Shown piece by piece: positions 53,228-60,297 of a stretch of DNA of 64,000 nt; position 1 is the first letter of the stretch, and each line of letters starts with the position of its first letter. The notes below the pieces were generated by a model, which worked only from the letters and a program-made list of their open reading frames with translations, was not told the DNA's origin and did not search any database. The stretch is from assembly GCA_964625465.1 (NCBI GenBank), contig CAZVFD010000001.1:1-64000 (forward strand). The letters are read 5' to 3'. The position numbers and the translations under genes were made by a program. This DNA comes from CAZLFQ01 sp964625465 (GTDB taxonomy: Bacteria > Pseudomonadota > Alphaproteobacteria > Rickettsiales > Midichloriaceae).

Positions 53228-53353
53228 TTAAATGTGATAGTGGCGATGGTGCCAATGATATGAGCAGCGATATGCAGAAGAGTTTGAATTTGAAATTTGA
53301 ATGCTGTTCGCCTTGGTTAAAGGCGACAAGCTCGTGTCTGTTTTTATAGACAT
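53228..53353 (-). CDS. Possible 41-residue leader peptide, copy 1
   Basis: A short ORF starting ATG 53353 directly behind a consensus AAGGAGG site, in the leader of the duplicated gene. It reads MSIKTDTSLSPLTKANS, then an Asn/Ser/His-rich tail (RCSYHWHHRHYHI). It is preserved base for base in copy 2. It could be a leader peptide, but the identity may simply reflect a recent duplication. No family match. Confidence 0.3.
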   Translation of the reverse strand: MSIKTDTSLSPLTKANSIQISNSNSSAYRCSYHWHHRHYHI

Positions 53354-53378
53354 GACGCCTCCTTAATAAAGTTTTCAA

Positions 53379-53400
53379 AAATGAGAAATCTTTCCCATTT
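53379..53400 (-). promoter_or_regulatory. Palindromic site at the predicted transcription start, copy 1
   Basis: AAATGAGAAA and TTTCCCATTT surround a TC centre, a near-palindrome with one mismatch. It lies immediately after the -10 box (53410-53415), a position typical of repressor operators or of 5' mRNA stabilising hairpins. Confidence 0.4.
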
Positions 53401-53409
53401 CTAGACGGA

Positions 53410-53438
53410 AGTGTACACTAATTTTACTTAAGTGTCAA
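53410..53438 (-). promoter_or_regulatory. Promoter of duplicated gene, copy 1
   Basis: On the minus strand a perfect TTGACA (53433-53438), a 17-base spacer and TACACT (53410-53415). The -35 hexamer here adjoins the duplication junction. Confidence 0.65.
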
Positions 53439-53570
53439 TTGAAATATGGAACTACATGCTGTGCCAAAACCGTAGTTCTGGCAGAGTATGAAGCCAATCA
53501 TTAGGGCAGGGAGTGACACGTAGCCACTCACCTGAATTAATGATAATTTTATATAGCTATATTTTTGCAT
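53424..53570 (-). pseudogene. 5' fragment of the NCS1 permease gene left by the tandem duplication
   Basis: The ATG at 53570 starts the same 42 residues as the intact permease at 52074 (MQKYSYIKLSLIQVSGYVSL and so on through the first membrane segment), then the junction at 53445 adds six unrelated codons and TAA. The overlap with the unknown gene copy 2 is kept. It is a truncated copy carried at the edge of the duplicated unit. Confidence 0.85.
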
Positions 53571-54598
53571 ACTTCCTCACTTGAAATAGTGGTTAGGCTC
53601 TGAATAATCCTGTCTGAGATTATAGATGCCATAATGTGCTCTATCTGAGGTGGCATCCCGCATTGAAGTAGCTCAGTTCTTAGCTGTTTAGTTGTGAAGT
53701 TATATAGTCTTGAATCTTCAACAAACCGTTTTGACTCGCCAAAAGATCTAGTAGATTTAAACTTCTCAGTATAGTTCCCCAACTCAACATTTGGATTTTC
53801 TCCATCAGCGAGTTTTGGATATTGCCCGTGGAAAGTGGGTGATGCCAAAAGCAATTCCATTATATTGGCTGAGAAATATTTTTGGATGAAGTCTTCTTTT
53901 GAGAGACCATCCAAATCAATCGCATTCAAAAGAATATGAATAGCTGGTTGTCTAAAAAAGGTTTTAGCCTTAGTTAAACTAGCCACTTTAAGCTCGCTAT
54001 TTATTGAGGTCAGCAAGACCGTTATTTTATCCACACTTTCAATTTTAGAGAAATCTTTTGCAGGATTTATCTTAGAAATTGTTAGTAAAATTGGCGATTG
54101 CTTAGCTGACTCAGACTGCAAGATTCCTAGTAATGATAAGTAAAGTGGTAGTACTTTAATATCTTCATTTGGATCGTTCCGTTTGAGTTTTTTTATGTTT
54201 TGTATAAGCAAAGTTGCTATCTCTGTATTTACAAGACTGGTAGTTGCTTCAAGGGCAGCGCTAGTACATTCTTTTCTAAGCTGCTTCGCAGTTTTTGTTT
54301 CTTTGGTTTTCTCAGTTGCTTTATAGAATCCAAATTCGTCTTTTTCAGGTTCAATTCTGACCAAAGACATTAATCTGCACTGCTCAAGAAAGTTTTTTTC
54401 TTTTTCATTTAGAGTTGCAAGTGGGTTATCTAAATCAGGAATTTTCCTAATTAGATTTACCAAAGCAAAGGCTCTAATATGGCATGCCTGATCTCCTAAT
54501 AAAGGGTCAAGCATTGTTAGTTCGCCACCTAAAACTATATCGTTTGCAGCAGCAATTATTGGCGCTTCCTCCGAAGCGCTTAATTTTTTATTAAGCAT
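53549..54598 (-). CDS. Unrecognised protein, duplicated (copy 2)
   Basis: 349 residues from ATG 54598 behind the same GGAG site as copy 1. It differs from copy 1 by about 20 residues in the N-terminal half (for example KNDPNEDIKVLPLY against RQDPKEDINVLPFY) and is identical in the C-terminal half. Its stop overlaps the permease 5' fragment. Both copies keep intact frames, so the substitutions are compatible with selection on protein function. No known family. Confidence 0.65.
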   Translation of the reverse strand: MLNKKLSASEEAPIIAAANDIVLGGELTMLDPLLGDQACHIRAFALVNLIRKIPDLDNPLATLNEKEKNFLEQCRLMSLVRIEPEKDEFGFYKATEKTKETKTAKQLRKECTSAALEATTSLVNTEIATLLIQNIKKLKRNDPNEDIKVLPLYLSLLGILQSESAKQSPILLTISKINPAKDFSKIESVDKITVLLTSINSELKVASLTKAKTFFRQPAIHILLNAIDLDGLSKEDFIQKYFSANIMELLLASPTFHGQYPKLADGENPNVELGNYTEKFKSTRSFGESKRFVEDSRLYNFTTKQLRTELLQCGMPPQIEHIMASIISDRIIQSLTTISSEEVCKNIAI

Positions 54599-54723
54599 AA
54601 AATATCTCCTTTTGAGCATAAGCCAAAAGAGCAATGAATGTTATCAGCCCTTGAAGGCTATATGCTGTTTTTATAAATTTTTGATTGTGTCCTTAGCCAG
54701 CTCAAAGAGGGGCAAGGTAGAAA

Positions 54724-54849
54724 TTAAATGTGATAGTGGCGATGGTGCCAATGATATGAGCAGCGATATGCAGAAGAGTTTGAATTTGAAATTTGAATGC
54801 TGTTCGCCTTGGTTAAAGGCGACAAGCTCGTGTCTGTTTTTATAGACAT
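54724..54849 (-). CDS. Possible 41-residue leader peptide, copy 2
   Basis: The same short ORF as in copy 1, starting ATG 54849 behind AAGGAGG, with identical bases. It may be a leader peptide of the copy 2 transcript or an untranslated leader that happens to be open. Confidence 0.3.
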   Translation of the reverse strand: MSIKTDTSLSPLTKANSIQISNSNSSAYRCSYHWHHRHYHI

Positions 54850-54873
54850 GACGCCTCCTTAATAAAGTTTAAA

Positions 54874-54894
54874 AAATGAGAAACTTTCTCATTT
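54874..54894 (-). promoter_or_regulatory. Palindromic site at the predicted transcription start, copy 2
   Basis: A 21-base perfect palindrome, AAATGAGAAA-C-TTTCTCATTT, immediately downstream of the -10 box at 54904-54909. It is the better-preserved form of the site in copy 1. Confidence 0.45.
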
Positions 54895-54903
54895 ACAAGG
54901 TAA

Positions 54904-54932
54904 AGTATACACTAATTTTGCGTAAAAGTCCA
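54904..54932 (-). promoter_or_regulatory. Promoter of duplicated gene, copy 2
   Basis: On the minus strand TGGACT (54927-54932), a 17-base spacer and TATACT (54904-54909). Compared with copy 1, the -35 is poorer and the -10 better. The fabI start lies 63 bases beyond on the opposite strand. Confidence 0.5.
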
Positions 54933-54994
54933 TTGAAATGTGGAAACATAAGTTGTAGGATTGCCACCGAACAACAATATTGGGTGTAGTAGCA

Positions 54995-55816
54995 ATGACT
55001 CAAGAAGCATACATAAAAGGAAATTTATTAGCAGGTAAGCGAGGTCTCATCATGGGTGTCGCCAACCAAATGTCACTTGGTTGGGGTATTGCGCAAGCTG
55101 CGCGTGCGCAAGGTGCTGAGCTTGCATTTTCTTATCAGGGTGAGATGTTGCTAAAAAGAATTGAGCCGTTAGCGCAATCAGTTGATTCAAAGATTTTGGT
55201 TGAATGTGATGCAACTAATGAAGAGCACCTAGCTAAACTTTTTTCTGAGATTGAAAAGAGTTGGGGAAAATTAGATTTTGTAATTCACTCAATTGCTTTC
55301 TCAAATAAAGACGAGTTAAAGGGTAGATACGTTGATACCACGCAAGAAAACTTTTTAAACACCATGAATATTTCTTGTTATACATTGGCTGCAATCTCAA
55401 GACATGCTGATAAATTAATGAGTGATGGTGGCAGTATTATAACACTTTCATATTATGGTGCTGAAAAAGCTATCCCAAATTATAACGTCATGGGCGTGGC
55501 GAAAGCGGCACTTGAAGCAAGCGTGAAATACATTGCGCAGGATTTGGGGCCAAAAGGTATTAGAATCAACACAATTTCTGCTGGGCCTGTTAAAACTTTA
55601 GCTGCTGCTGGAATAAGTGATTTTAGGGCGATGTTAAAATATAACGAACAAGTATCGCCACTAAGACACAACACAACTTTAGAAGAGGTTGGTGGTGCAG
55701 CAGTGTACTTATTGAGTGATCTAAGCAAAGGTACAACAGGCGAAGTTATCCATGTTGATTCAGGTTTCCATGCCATAGGCCTTGCGATGCCAAAGGGGGA
55801 AGCAGATGCGTCTTAG
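54995..55816 (+). CDS. fabI: Enoyl-[acyl-carrier-protein] reductase FabI
   Basis: 273 residues from the ATG at 54995 (a TTG in frame at 54980 is less likely). NADH-binding GLIMGVANQMSLGWGIAQA, the family stretch DFVIHSIAFSNKDELKG, the catalytic Tyr-x6-Lys region around YYGAEKAIPNYNVMGVAKAAL (the final Lys), and RINTISAGPVKTLAAAGI. It reduces the enoyl-ACP double bond in the last step of each fatty-acid elongation cycle. It is followed by two NTF2-like genes in one operon ending in a terminator. Confidence 0.96.
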   Translation: MTQEAYIKGNLLAGKRGLIMGVANQMSLGWGIAQAARAQGAELAFSYQGEMLLKRIEPLAQSVDSKILVECDATNEEHLAKLFSEIEKSWGKLDFVIHSIAFSNKDELKGRYVDTTQENFLNTMNISCYTLAAISRHADKLMSDGGSIITLSYYGAEKAIPNYNVMGVAKAALEASVKYIAQDLGPKGIRINTISAGPVKTLAAAGISDFRAMLKYNEQVSPLRHNTTLEEVGGAAVYLLSDLSKGTTGEVIHVDSGFHAIGLAMPKGEADAS

Positions 55817-56210
55817 AGATTTGGCTACTACTTACATAGACTTCATGAGAAATTTAGGAGCTGAGAAGTCAGATGAAAAAGCGTTCTCATGCTTTTCTAA
55901 TGTTTTTGCTGAAGATGTTAAAAAGATTGAAAATGGAGCACTCATCGTTCAAGGCTTGCCTGCGCTTCGCGAGCAGCTAGATGCGGTAAGAGCAGCAGTG
56001 TTCCCTTGGGCAATTACCGCCCTACAAGAAGGTGATGTGACCGTTGATGAAAGCAGGAGCGCAGCGGTGGTATTCTTCGGTTGGGAAGCTAAAGGCATTG
56101 GCCAACATCTGACAGCAGTTAAGTTAGATTTTGCAGATGATAAAATTATCTGTCTGACCGAAGTTTTTACCAAAAGAAGTAAACAAGAGCAGAGCCAGCT
56201 GCAGAAGTAA
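55806..56210 (+). CDS. NTF2-like protein, first of two tandem paralogues
   Basis: 134 residues from ATG 55806, overlapping the fabI stop by 11 bases. It has a SnoaL/NTF2-like layout: an N-terminal helix (RDLATTYIDFMRNLGAEK), FAEDVKKIENGALIVQGLPAL, a V-F-P-W block, and three strands (AAVVFFGWEAKG, HLTAVKLDF, IICLTEVFTK). It resembles the next gene along its whole length. Ligand and function are unknown. Confidence 0.6.
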   Translation: MRLRDLATTYIDFMRNLGAEKSDEKAFSCFSNVFAEDVKKIENGALIVQGLPALREQLDAVRAAVFPWAITALQEGDVTVDESRSAAVVFFGWEAKGIGQHLTAVKLDFADDKIICLTEVFTKRSKQEQSQLQK

Positions 56211-56225
56211 TTAAAGGAGTAAGTT

Positions 56226-56627
56226 ATGTTATTGAAAGAAGTCGCAACAAAATATTACAATTTCCTCGCTAAGGTTGGAGCGTCAGAAGATGATTCATTT
56301 ATGGAAAGTGAAGCTAGCGAAATATTTACACCAAATGTAAAAAAAATTGTAAATGGTGTTTGCGTTGCCGACGGGTTGGGAAGTTTATTAGCCTCGCTTA
56401 GAGAAGCCAGGAAGAATGTTTTTCCATGGTCTTCAACAGCACTTGGTGATGATGGTCTTTGTGTTGATACAGAGAAGAATATTGCCACACTCTGTTATGA
56501 GCTTAGTGCAACTGGAATGGGAACTTTTTTAGTTATGAAGAATCTAAAAGTTATAGATGGTAAAATTTCTAATATCTATGAAGTTTATAACAAAAAAGCG
56601 GAAGAAGTGGCCTCAAACAGCAGGTGA
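56226..56627 (+). CDS. NTF2-like protein, second of two tandem paralogues
   Basis: 133 residues, starting 15 bases after the first paralogue behind AAAGGAG. Equivalent blocks are VATKYYNFLAKVGASED, FTPNVKKIVNGVCVADGLGSL, NVFPWSSTALGDDG and MKNLKVIDGKISNIYEVYNK. Conservation of the F-P-W core and the final Y-E-V-Y/T-E-V-F strand shows descent from one gene. Function unknown. Confidence 0.6.
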   Translation: MLLKEVATKYYNFLAKVGASEDDSFMESEASEIFTPNVKKIVNGVCVADGLGSLLASLREARKNVFPWSSTALGDDGLCVDTEKNIATLCYELSATGMGTFLVMKNLKVIDGKISNIYEVYNKKAEEVASNSR

Positions 56628-56635
56628 GTTTTCAT

Positions 56636-56657
56636 CCCCGATTTCTTGGGGGTTTTT
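56636..56657 (+). terminator. Rho-independent terminator after the fabI operon
   Basis: CCCCGA and TTGGGG pair over a TTTC tetraloop (one G-T wobble) with a following GTTTTT run. Confidence 0.75.
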
Positions 56658-56664
56658 CTTTGCT

Positions 56665-56722
56665 GTCATCCCGAACTTGTTTCGGGATCTAGGTTGAGAT
56701 GCTGAAACAAGTTCAGCATGAC
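56665..56722. repeat. Palindromic intergenic repeat element
   Basis: The left arm GTCATCCCGAACTTGTTTCGGGATCT is complemented by the right arm, which read in reverse is GTCATGCTGAACTTGTTTCAGCATCTC. Each arm is itself a stem-loop (CCCGAA-CTTG-TTTCGGG-type and GCTGAA-CAAG-TTCAGC). The arms differ by paired substitutions that keep the stems. The form is that of the small palindromic repeats dispersed through many alphaproteobacterial genomes. Confidence 0.75.
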
Positions 56723-56858
56723 CGTGGCTGGTACGCTTTCATCACAAATTATGTGCGCCGAATTCGCGTTAAGACCGCGTTCAGCGGGGCAAATTCACCC
56801 TCTGCCGTATACATAATTCATACTATCCGTCAGATCATAAGTTGGGATTAGTACAAAT
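56723..56858. other. Intergenic region with locally high GC, no gene seen
   Basis: About 136 bases between the palindromic repeat and the next minus-strand gene. The part around 56755-56800 is GC-rich compared with its surroundings and has stops in all frames. No promoter, RNA or ORF could be supported. Confidence 0.4.
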
Positions 56859-57353
56859 TTACTTTACAGAGCTTCCTCTACCAGCGCTCGGTATATTGTT
56901 TTGGTTTGCTGCAAGTACGGACTGAGTAACATGTTTATTAGTATGGAATAGTTGATTCAAATTTACTTGTGGGGTTGTTTTTTGCAGATTTATACTAGTC
57001 TGCTCCATTTTTCGAGCGGTTTCAATTAGCTGGAACTCTCTCGCTTTATCGTCCATACTTCCAAATTTTGGCTTCTTATTTGAGATTCTGAGTTTTTGCA
57101 CAAGTTTCCAAAGATGCGCAAGAGATACAGAATTGTGCTCTTTATTTTGATCATTGCTTTCAAAGAGCTCTTCCTTTTTTGCTTTTTCCTCTTGTTCAAG
57201 TTTACTAAGAATAGTTATCAATTGCTCAGGGGTAAGTTTAGCTAGGTTACTTGCACTCTCCGTCCCGCCAGACAACATAATGATGCGTTCAATCATTTGC
57301 CCAATATCACTGGGCAAATTCTTAGACACTCCTGATGAAATAGCATTTGACAT
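56859..57353 (-). CDS. Hypothetical protein, family not recognised
   Basis: 164 residues, polar, with helices rich in Lys, Glu, Gln and Ser and a Gln/Asn-rich C-terminal third ending SAGRGSSVK. No membrane helix or signal peptide. It starts at ATG 57353 behind AAGGAGGG and has a strong promoter, so it is likely well expressed. A disordered adaptor or effector-like role is possible but unsupported. Confidence 0.55.
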   Translation of the reverse strand: MSNAISSGVSKNLPSDIGQMIERIIMLSGGTESASNLAKLTPEQLITILSKLEQEEKAKKEELFESNDQNKEHNSVSLAHLWKLVQKLRISNKKPKFGSMDDKAREFQLIETARKMEQTSINLQKTTPQVNLNQLFHTNKHVTQSVLAANQNNIPSAGRGSSVK

Positions 57354-57374
57354 TCAAGCCCTCCTTGCGAGGCT

Positions 57375-57403
57375 ATTATAGCATAAATACGGTTAAAACA
57401 CAA
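57375..57403 (-). promoter_or_regulatory. Promoter of the 164-residue hypothetical gene
   Basis: On the minus strand TTGTGT (57398-57403), a 17-base spacer ending TATGC and a perfect TATAAT (57375-57380). The TG one base upstream of the -10 makes it an extended -10 promoter. It lies 22 bases before the start codon. Confidence 0.65.
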
Positions 57404-57442
57404 ACTTTTAAGGTTATATCCCTTAAGTTGATCTCTGTCAAC

Positions 57443-59122
57443 TTACTGATATATAGGAAATTTAGTGCATAATTCAAGTACTTTTATTCTCGTTATTTCC
57501 TCAACCTTGCTGTTGTCTTCTGGGCTTGTTTGAAGCCCCGTGAGGACATCTGCTATTAAATTGGCAATTGTGATAAATTCAGCTTTGCCGAATCCTCGGG
57601 TTGTGCCAGCAGCAGTCCCTAACCTGATTCCAGATGTAATCATAGGCTTTTCCGTATCAAATGGTATTGAGTTTTTATTGCAGGTTATCCTTGCTCTGTC
57701 TAAACTTTGTTCAGCTAGCTTTCCTGTAAGTTTCATTGGCCTTAAATCGGCTACTAAAAGGTGCGAATCTGTGCCTCCAGTGAAGATTGTGAATCCTCTT
57801 TTCATAAGTTCAGAGGACAATACCTGGCAGTTTTCAATCACTTTTGATGTGTAATTTTTGAACTCAGGTTGGAGTGCTTCGCCAAAAGCTACAGCTTTCG
57901 CAGCAATAACATGCATTAAAGGTCCTCCCTGAAGACCTGGGAAGATTGCAGAGTTGATTTTTTTTGCTAAGTCTTCATCGTTTGTTAGAATCATCCCTCC
58001 TCTTGGGCCGCGCAATGTCTTATGAGTAGTTGTTGTAATAACATGTGCATGAGGTACTGGAGAAGGATAATGGCCACCAGCAACTAAGCCAGCAAAATGT
58101 GCCATATCAACCATAAGATATGCCCCAACTTTATCTGCAATCTTTCTGAATGCTGCAAAATCAATAATTCTAGGGTACGCAGAGCCACCAGCAATAATTA
58201 ATTTTGGTTTATGCTCTAGAGCTAAGGCCTCAACTTCTTTCAAGTCTATCAATCCTGTTTCCTTGCTTACATTATAATGCACTGCATGAAACCACTTACC
58301 AGAAAGGTTCACTTTCGCCCCGTGTGTTAGGTGCCCGCCTGAATCCAAAGACATACCTAGGATGGTATCGTTGGGTTGAAGTAATGATAAGAAAACTCCT
58401 TGATTAGCTTGAGATCCAGAGTGGGGTTGTACGTTCACAAAATTTACCCCAAAAAGTTTTTTGGCGCGATCAATTGCTAAATTTTCTGCTATATCTACAT
58501 ATTCACACCCACCATAATATCTTCTTCCTGAATATCCTTCTGCATACTTGTTTGTGAGGATAGATCCTTGTGCTTCAAGCACAGCCCGACTTACAATATT
58601 CTCAGAAGCAATCAATTCAATGTTATGCTGTTGTCGATAGAGTTCCTCTTCAATTGACTTGTATAGTGCTGGATCAGCGTCAGCTAAATTTTGTGTAAAA
58701 AAGTTTTGTGGTTTCATTTTATCTACTCTCTTTTGGTGTCTTCCACCCTCAAATTCTGTTTTTAAAAAAGTTTCCGTGATATCCAATGATAACTTATCAT
58801 CTGTGACTCTACCACCCAAAACTAATACATTCGCATTGTTGTGTAGTCTTGACATTTGTGCATCTTCCACAGATCTGCAAAGTGCGGCTCTTACATGGTT
58901 ATATCTATTAGCGGCCATTGTAATTCCAATCCCACTACCGCAAATGAGAATACCAAAATGATCGGGATTTTTATTGAGGTGGTCAGCAATTAATTTGGCA
59001 TAATCTGGGTAATCAACAGAATCTTCAGAGCTCGTGCCAAGATCTATTGCATTTATAATTTTGGACGTTAAAAACTCTTTGAGTTTAAATCCTGCGTGAT
59101 CAGATGCGATTGCAATTTGCAT
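57443..59122 (-). CDS. Fusion of ribose-5-phosphate isomerase B and serine hydroxymethyltransferase
   Basis: 559 residues in one frame. Residues 1-135 are RpiB: ASDHAGFKLKEF (Asp8, His9), CGSGIG with catalytic Cys61, and RLHNNANVLVLGG with His94. Residues 136-559 are GlyA: IELIASENIVSRAVLEAQGS, KYAEGYSGRRYYGG, PHSGSQANQGVF, the PLP Lys in THKTLRGPRGGMIL near 365, and GTAAGTTRGFG. The join reads RHQKRVDKM-KPQNFF. An internal ATG at 58717, preceded by AGAGAG, could also start GlyA alone. Both activities seem intact. The first interconverts ribose and ribulose 5-phosphates, the second serine and glycine with folate. Confidence 0.93.
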   Translation of the reverse strand: MQIAIASDHAGFKLKEFLTSKIINAIDLGTSSEDSVDYPDYAKLIADHLNKNPDHFGILICGSGIGITMAANRYNHVRAALCRSVEDAQMSRLHNNANVLVLGGRVTDDKLSLDITETFLKTEFEGGRHQKRVDKMKPQNFFTQNLADADPALYKSIEEELYRQQHNIELIASENIVSRAVLEAQGSILTNKYAEGYSGRRYYGGCEYVDIAENLAIDRAKKLFGVNFVNVQPHSGSQANQGVFLSLLQPNDTILGMSLDSGGHLTHGAKVNLSGKWFHAVHYNVSKETGLIDLKEVEALALEHKPKLIIAGGSAYPRIIDFAAFRKIADKVGAYLMVDMAHFAGLVAGGHYPSPVPHAHVITTTTHKTLRGPRGGMILTNDEDLAKKINSAIFPGLQGGPLMHVIAAKAVAFGEALQPEFKNYTSKVIENCQVLSSELMKRGFTIFTGGTDSHLLVADLRPMKLTGKLAEQSLDRARITCNKNSIPFDTEKPMITSGIRLGTAAGTTRGFGKAEFITIANLIADVLTGLQTSPEDNSKVEEITRIKVLELCTKFPIYQ

Positions 59123-59154
59123 GAAGTACCAATTTAGATTATTCCAGTATAAAA

Positions 59155-59183
59155 CTTATAAATTAGCAGGATCGTTTATTCAA
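59155..59183 (-). promoter_or_regulatory. Promoter of the rpiB-glyA gene
   Basis: On the minus strand TTGAAT (59178-59183), a 17-base spacer and TATAAG (59155-59160), 33 bases before the start codon. Confidence 0.5.
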
Positions 59184-59244
59184 CAAGTTATTAAAGATAG
59201 TGCTAAGAACCAAATAGTAGATTTGTATAAGAATAAAAAGTTGT

Positions 59245-59778
59245 TTATTCAATAACTTCTTCAGGGTATACTCCCCAGATATTTTCTTTCCTTATCCAGC
59301 CTGCATATTCGTCCATTTGAACTTTACACCAGTCTGGGTTGCAACTTTTAACAGTTCCAATCACGCCCAGTTCAGCTCTTACCATTGGAAATGAAGACTC
59401 GTCGGGATATCTAAATAATACTAATTCTCTTTTTAATTCAGTGTACTCTGAGTCAGAATCCTTATACGTATTGCTATTTACAATAAAGTGTCTCATGCCA
59501 TTTATTAGATTGACGTGAACCCAACCTTCTTCGCCGTCGATGTCACGAAGTTTTCTCCAGTTTTCAAATTCTGCTACCACTTCCATTGGGTATCCTTTTT
59601 TTGTATAAGTCCAGACGATAGGGTATCTAGCGTTTGGCCCTTTACGTAGATTAGTCTCGCTAGATTTTAACGAAACGAAGCGCGGCACAGGTAAGCCAGA
59701 TACTTGACCAAGTTCTCTTGCGTATATATGGCTGTTGGTAAAAAAGATTAGGGTTAGTAGTAAAATATATCTAAGCAT
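59245..59778 (-). CDS. Periplasmic bacterial SH3-domain protein
   Basis: 177 residues with a signal peptide (MLRYILLLTLIFFTNSHIYA). The body has two SH3b-like units: RFVSLKSSETNLRKGPNARYPIVWTYTKKGYP in segments and VRAELGVIGTVKSCNPDWCKVQMDEYAGWIRKENIWGVYP. Such proteins bind peptidoglycan or its associated proteins and are common in alphaproteobacteria (DUF1058 type). The start overlaps the end of coaD by 8 bases. Confidence 0.78.
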   Translation of the reverse strand: MLRYILLLTLIFFTNSHIYARELGQVSGLPVPRFVSLKSSETNLRKGPNARYPIVWTYTKKGYPMEVVAEFENWRKLRDIDGEEGWVHVNLINGMRHFIVNSNTYKDSDSEYTELKRELVLFRYPDESSFPMVRAELGVIGTVKSCNPDWCKVQMDEYAGWIRKENIWGVYPEEVIE

Positions 59779-60271
59779 TTTTATAATATTCTTTTAGTTT
59801 TCTTATGACATTTGGAGATACAAATCCTGAAAGATCACCCTTGAGTCTTGCCAATTCTTTAACAAATCGCGAAGAAATGAAATGACTTTTTTCAGATGCG
59901 GGTAGAAAAATTGTTTGTAAATCTGGTGCAAGTTTGGCATTCATGTATGCCATTTGGAATTCATATTCGAAATCAGAGACAGCACGCATCCCACGGATTA
60001 GCACTTTTGCTTCTTGCTGGTGTGCAAAGTCAATGAGTAGTCCCTTAAAAGATTTTACTTCTATATTGCCAGCAGATTTAATGTGAGTTTTAATTTCCTG
60101 TTTAGCCATATCAACTCTTTGTCTCAGAGAAAATATAGGTGATTTATTACTGTCTTCTGCAACAGCGATTATAATATTATTAAATATTCCAGAGGCTCTT
60201 CGTATAATATCAAGATGCCCTTCGGTTATTGGGTCAAACGTTCCAGGATAGATAGCAATTATTTTCTTCAT
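59771..60271 (-). CDS. coaD: Phosphopantetheine adenylyltransferase
   Basis: 166 residues. The nucleotidyltransferase T-x-G-H motif is in YPGTFDPITEGHLDIIRRA. Other family blocks are VDMAKQEI, LIRGMRAVSDFEYEFQMAYMN, and SSRFVKELARLKGDLSGFVSP. It makes dephospho-CoA from phosphopantetheine and ATP, the penultimate step of CoA synthesis. Coupled to the downstream SH3 gene. Confidence 0.96.
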   Translation of the reverse strand: MKKIIAIYPGTFDPITEGHLDIIRRASGIFNNIIIAVAEDSNKSPIFSLRQRVDMAKQEIKTHIKSAGNIEVKSFKGLLIDFAHQQEAKVLIRGMRAVSDFEYEFQMAYMNAKLAPDLQTIFLPASEKSHFISSRFVKELARLKGDLSGFVSPNVIRKLKEYYKNA

Positions 60272-60297
60272 AAAATTATAGAGAAAATTATTTTATC

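Larger units (their letters stand above)
51949..54940. repeat. Tandem duplication, period 1496 bp
   Basis: Copy 1 is 51949-53444 and copy 2 is about 53445-54940. Each holds the leader, the unknown gene and the first 126 bases of the permease gene. The 3' half of the gene and its 5' end plus leader are identical, but about 440 bases in the middle (52621-53060 against 54117-54556) differ at roughly 30 sites, and the promoter-proximal 90 bases also differ. Junction sequences share TGGAA (ATATGGAAC against ATGTGGAAAC), suggesting a microhomology crossover. It is not an insertion sequence. Confidence 0.9.

Noticed and set aside
53116..53349. 77-residue plus-strand ORF in the leader of copy 1 (and its twin at 54612-54845)
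   Set aside because: It starts inside the leader of the minus-strand gene, has no ribosome site, and its conservation is explained by the duplication.
51949..54940. Insertion sequence or composite transposon
   Set aside because: No transposase, no terminal inverted repeats and no target duplication; the repeat ends in microhomology, so a simple tandem duplication is enough.
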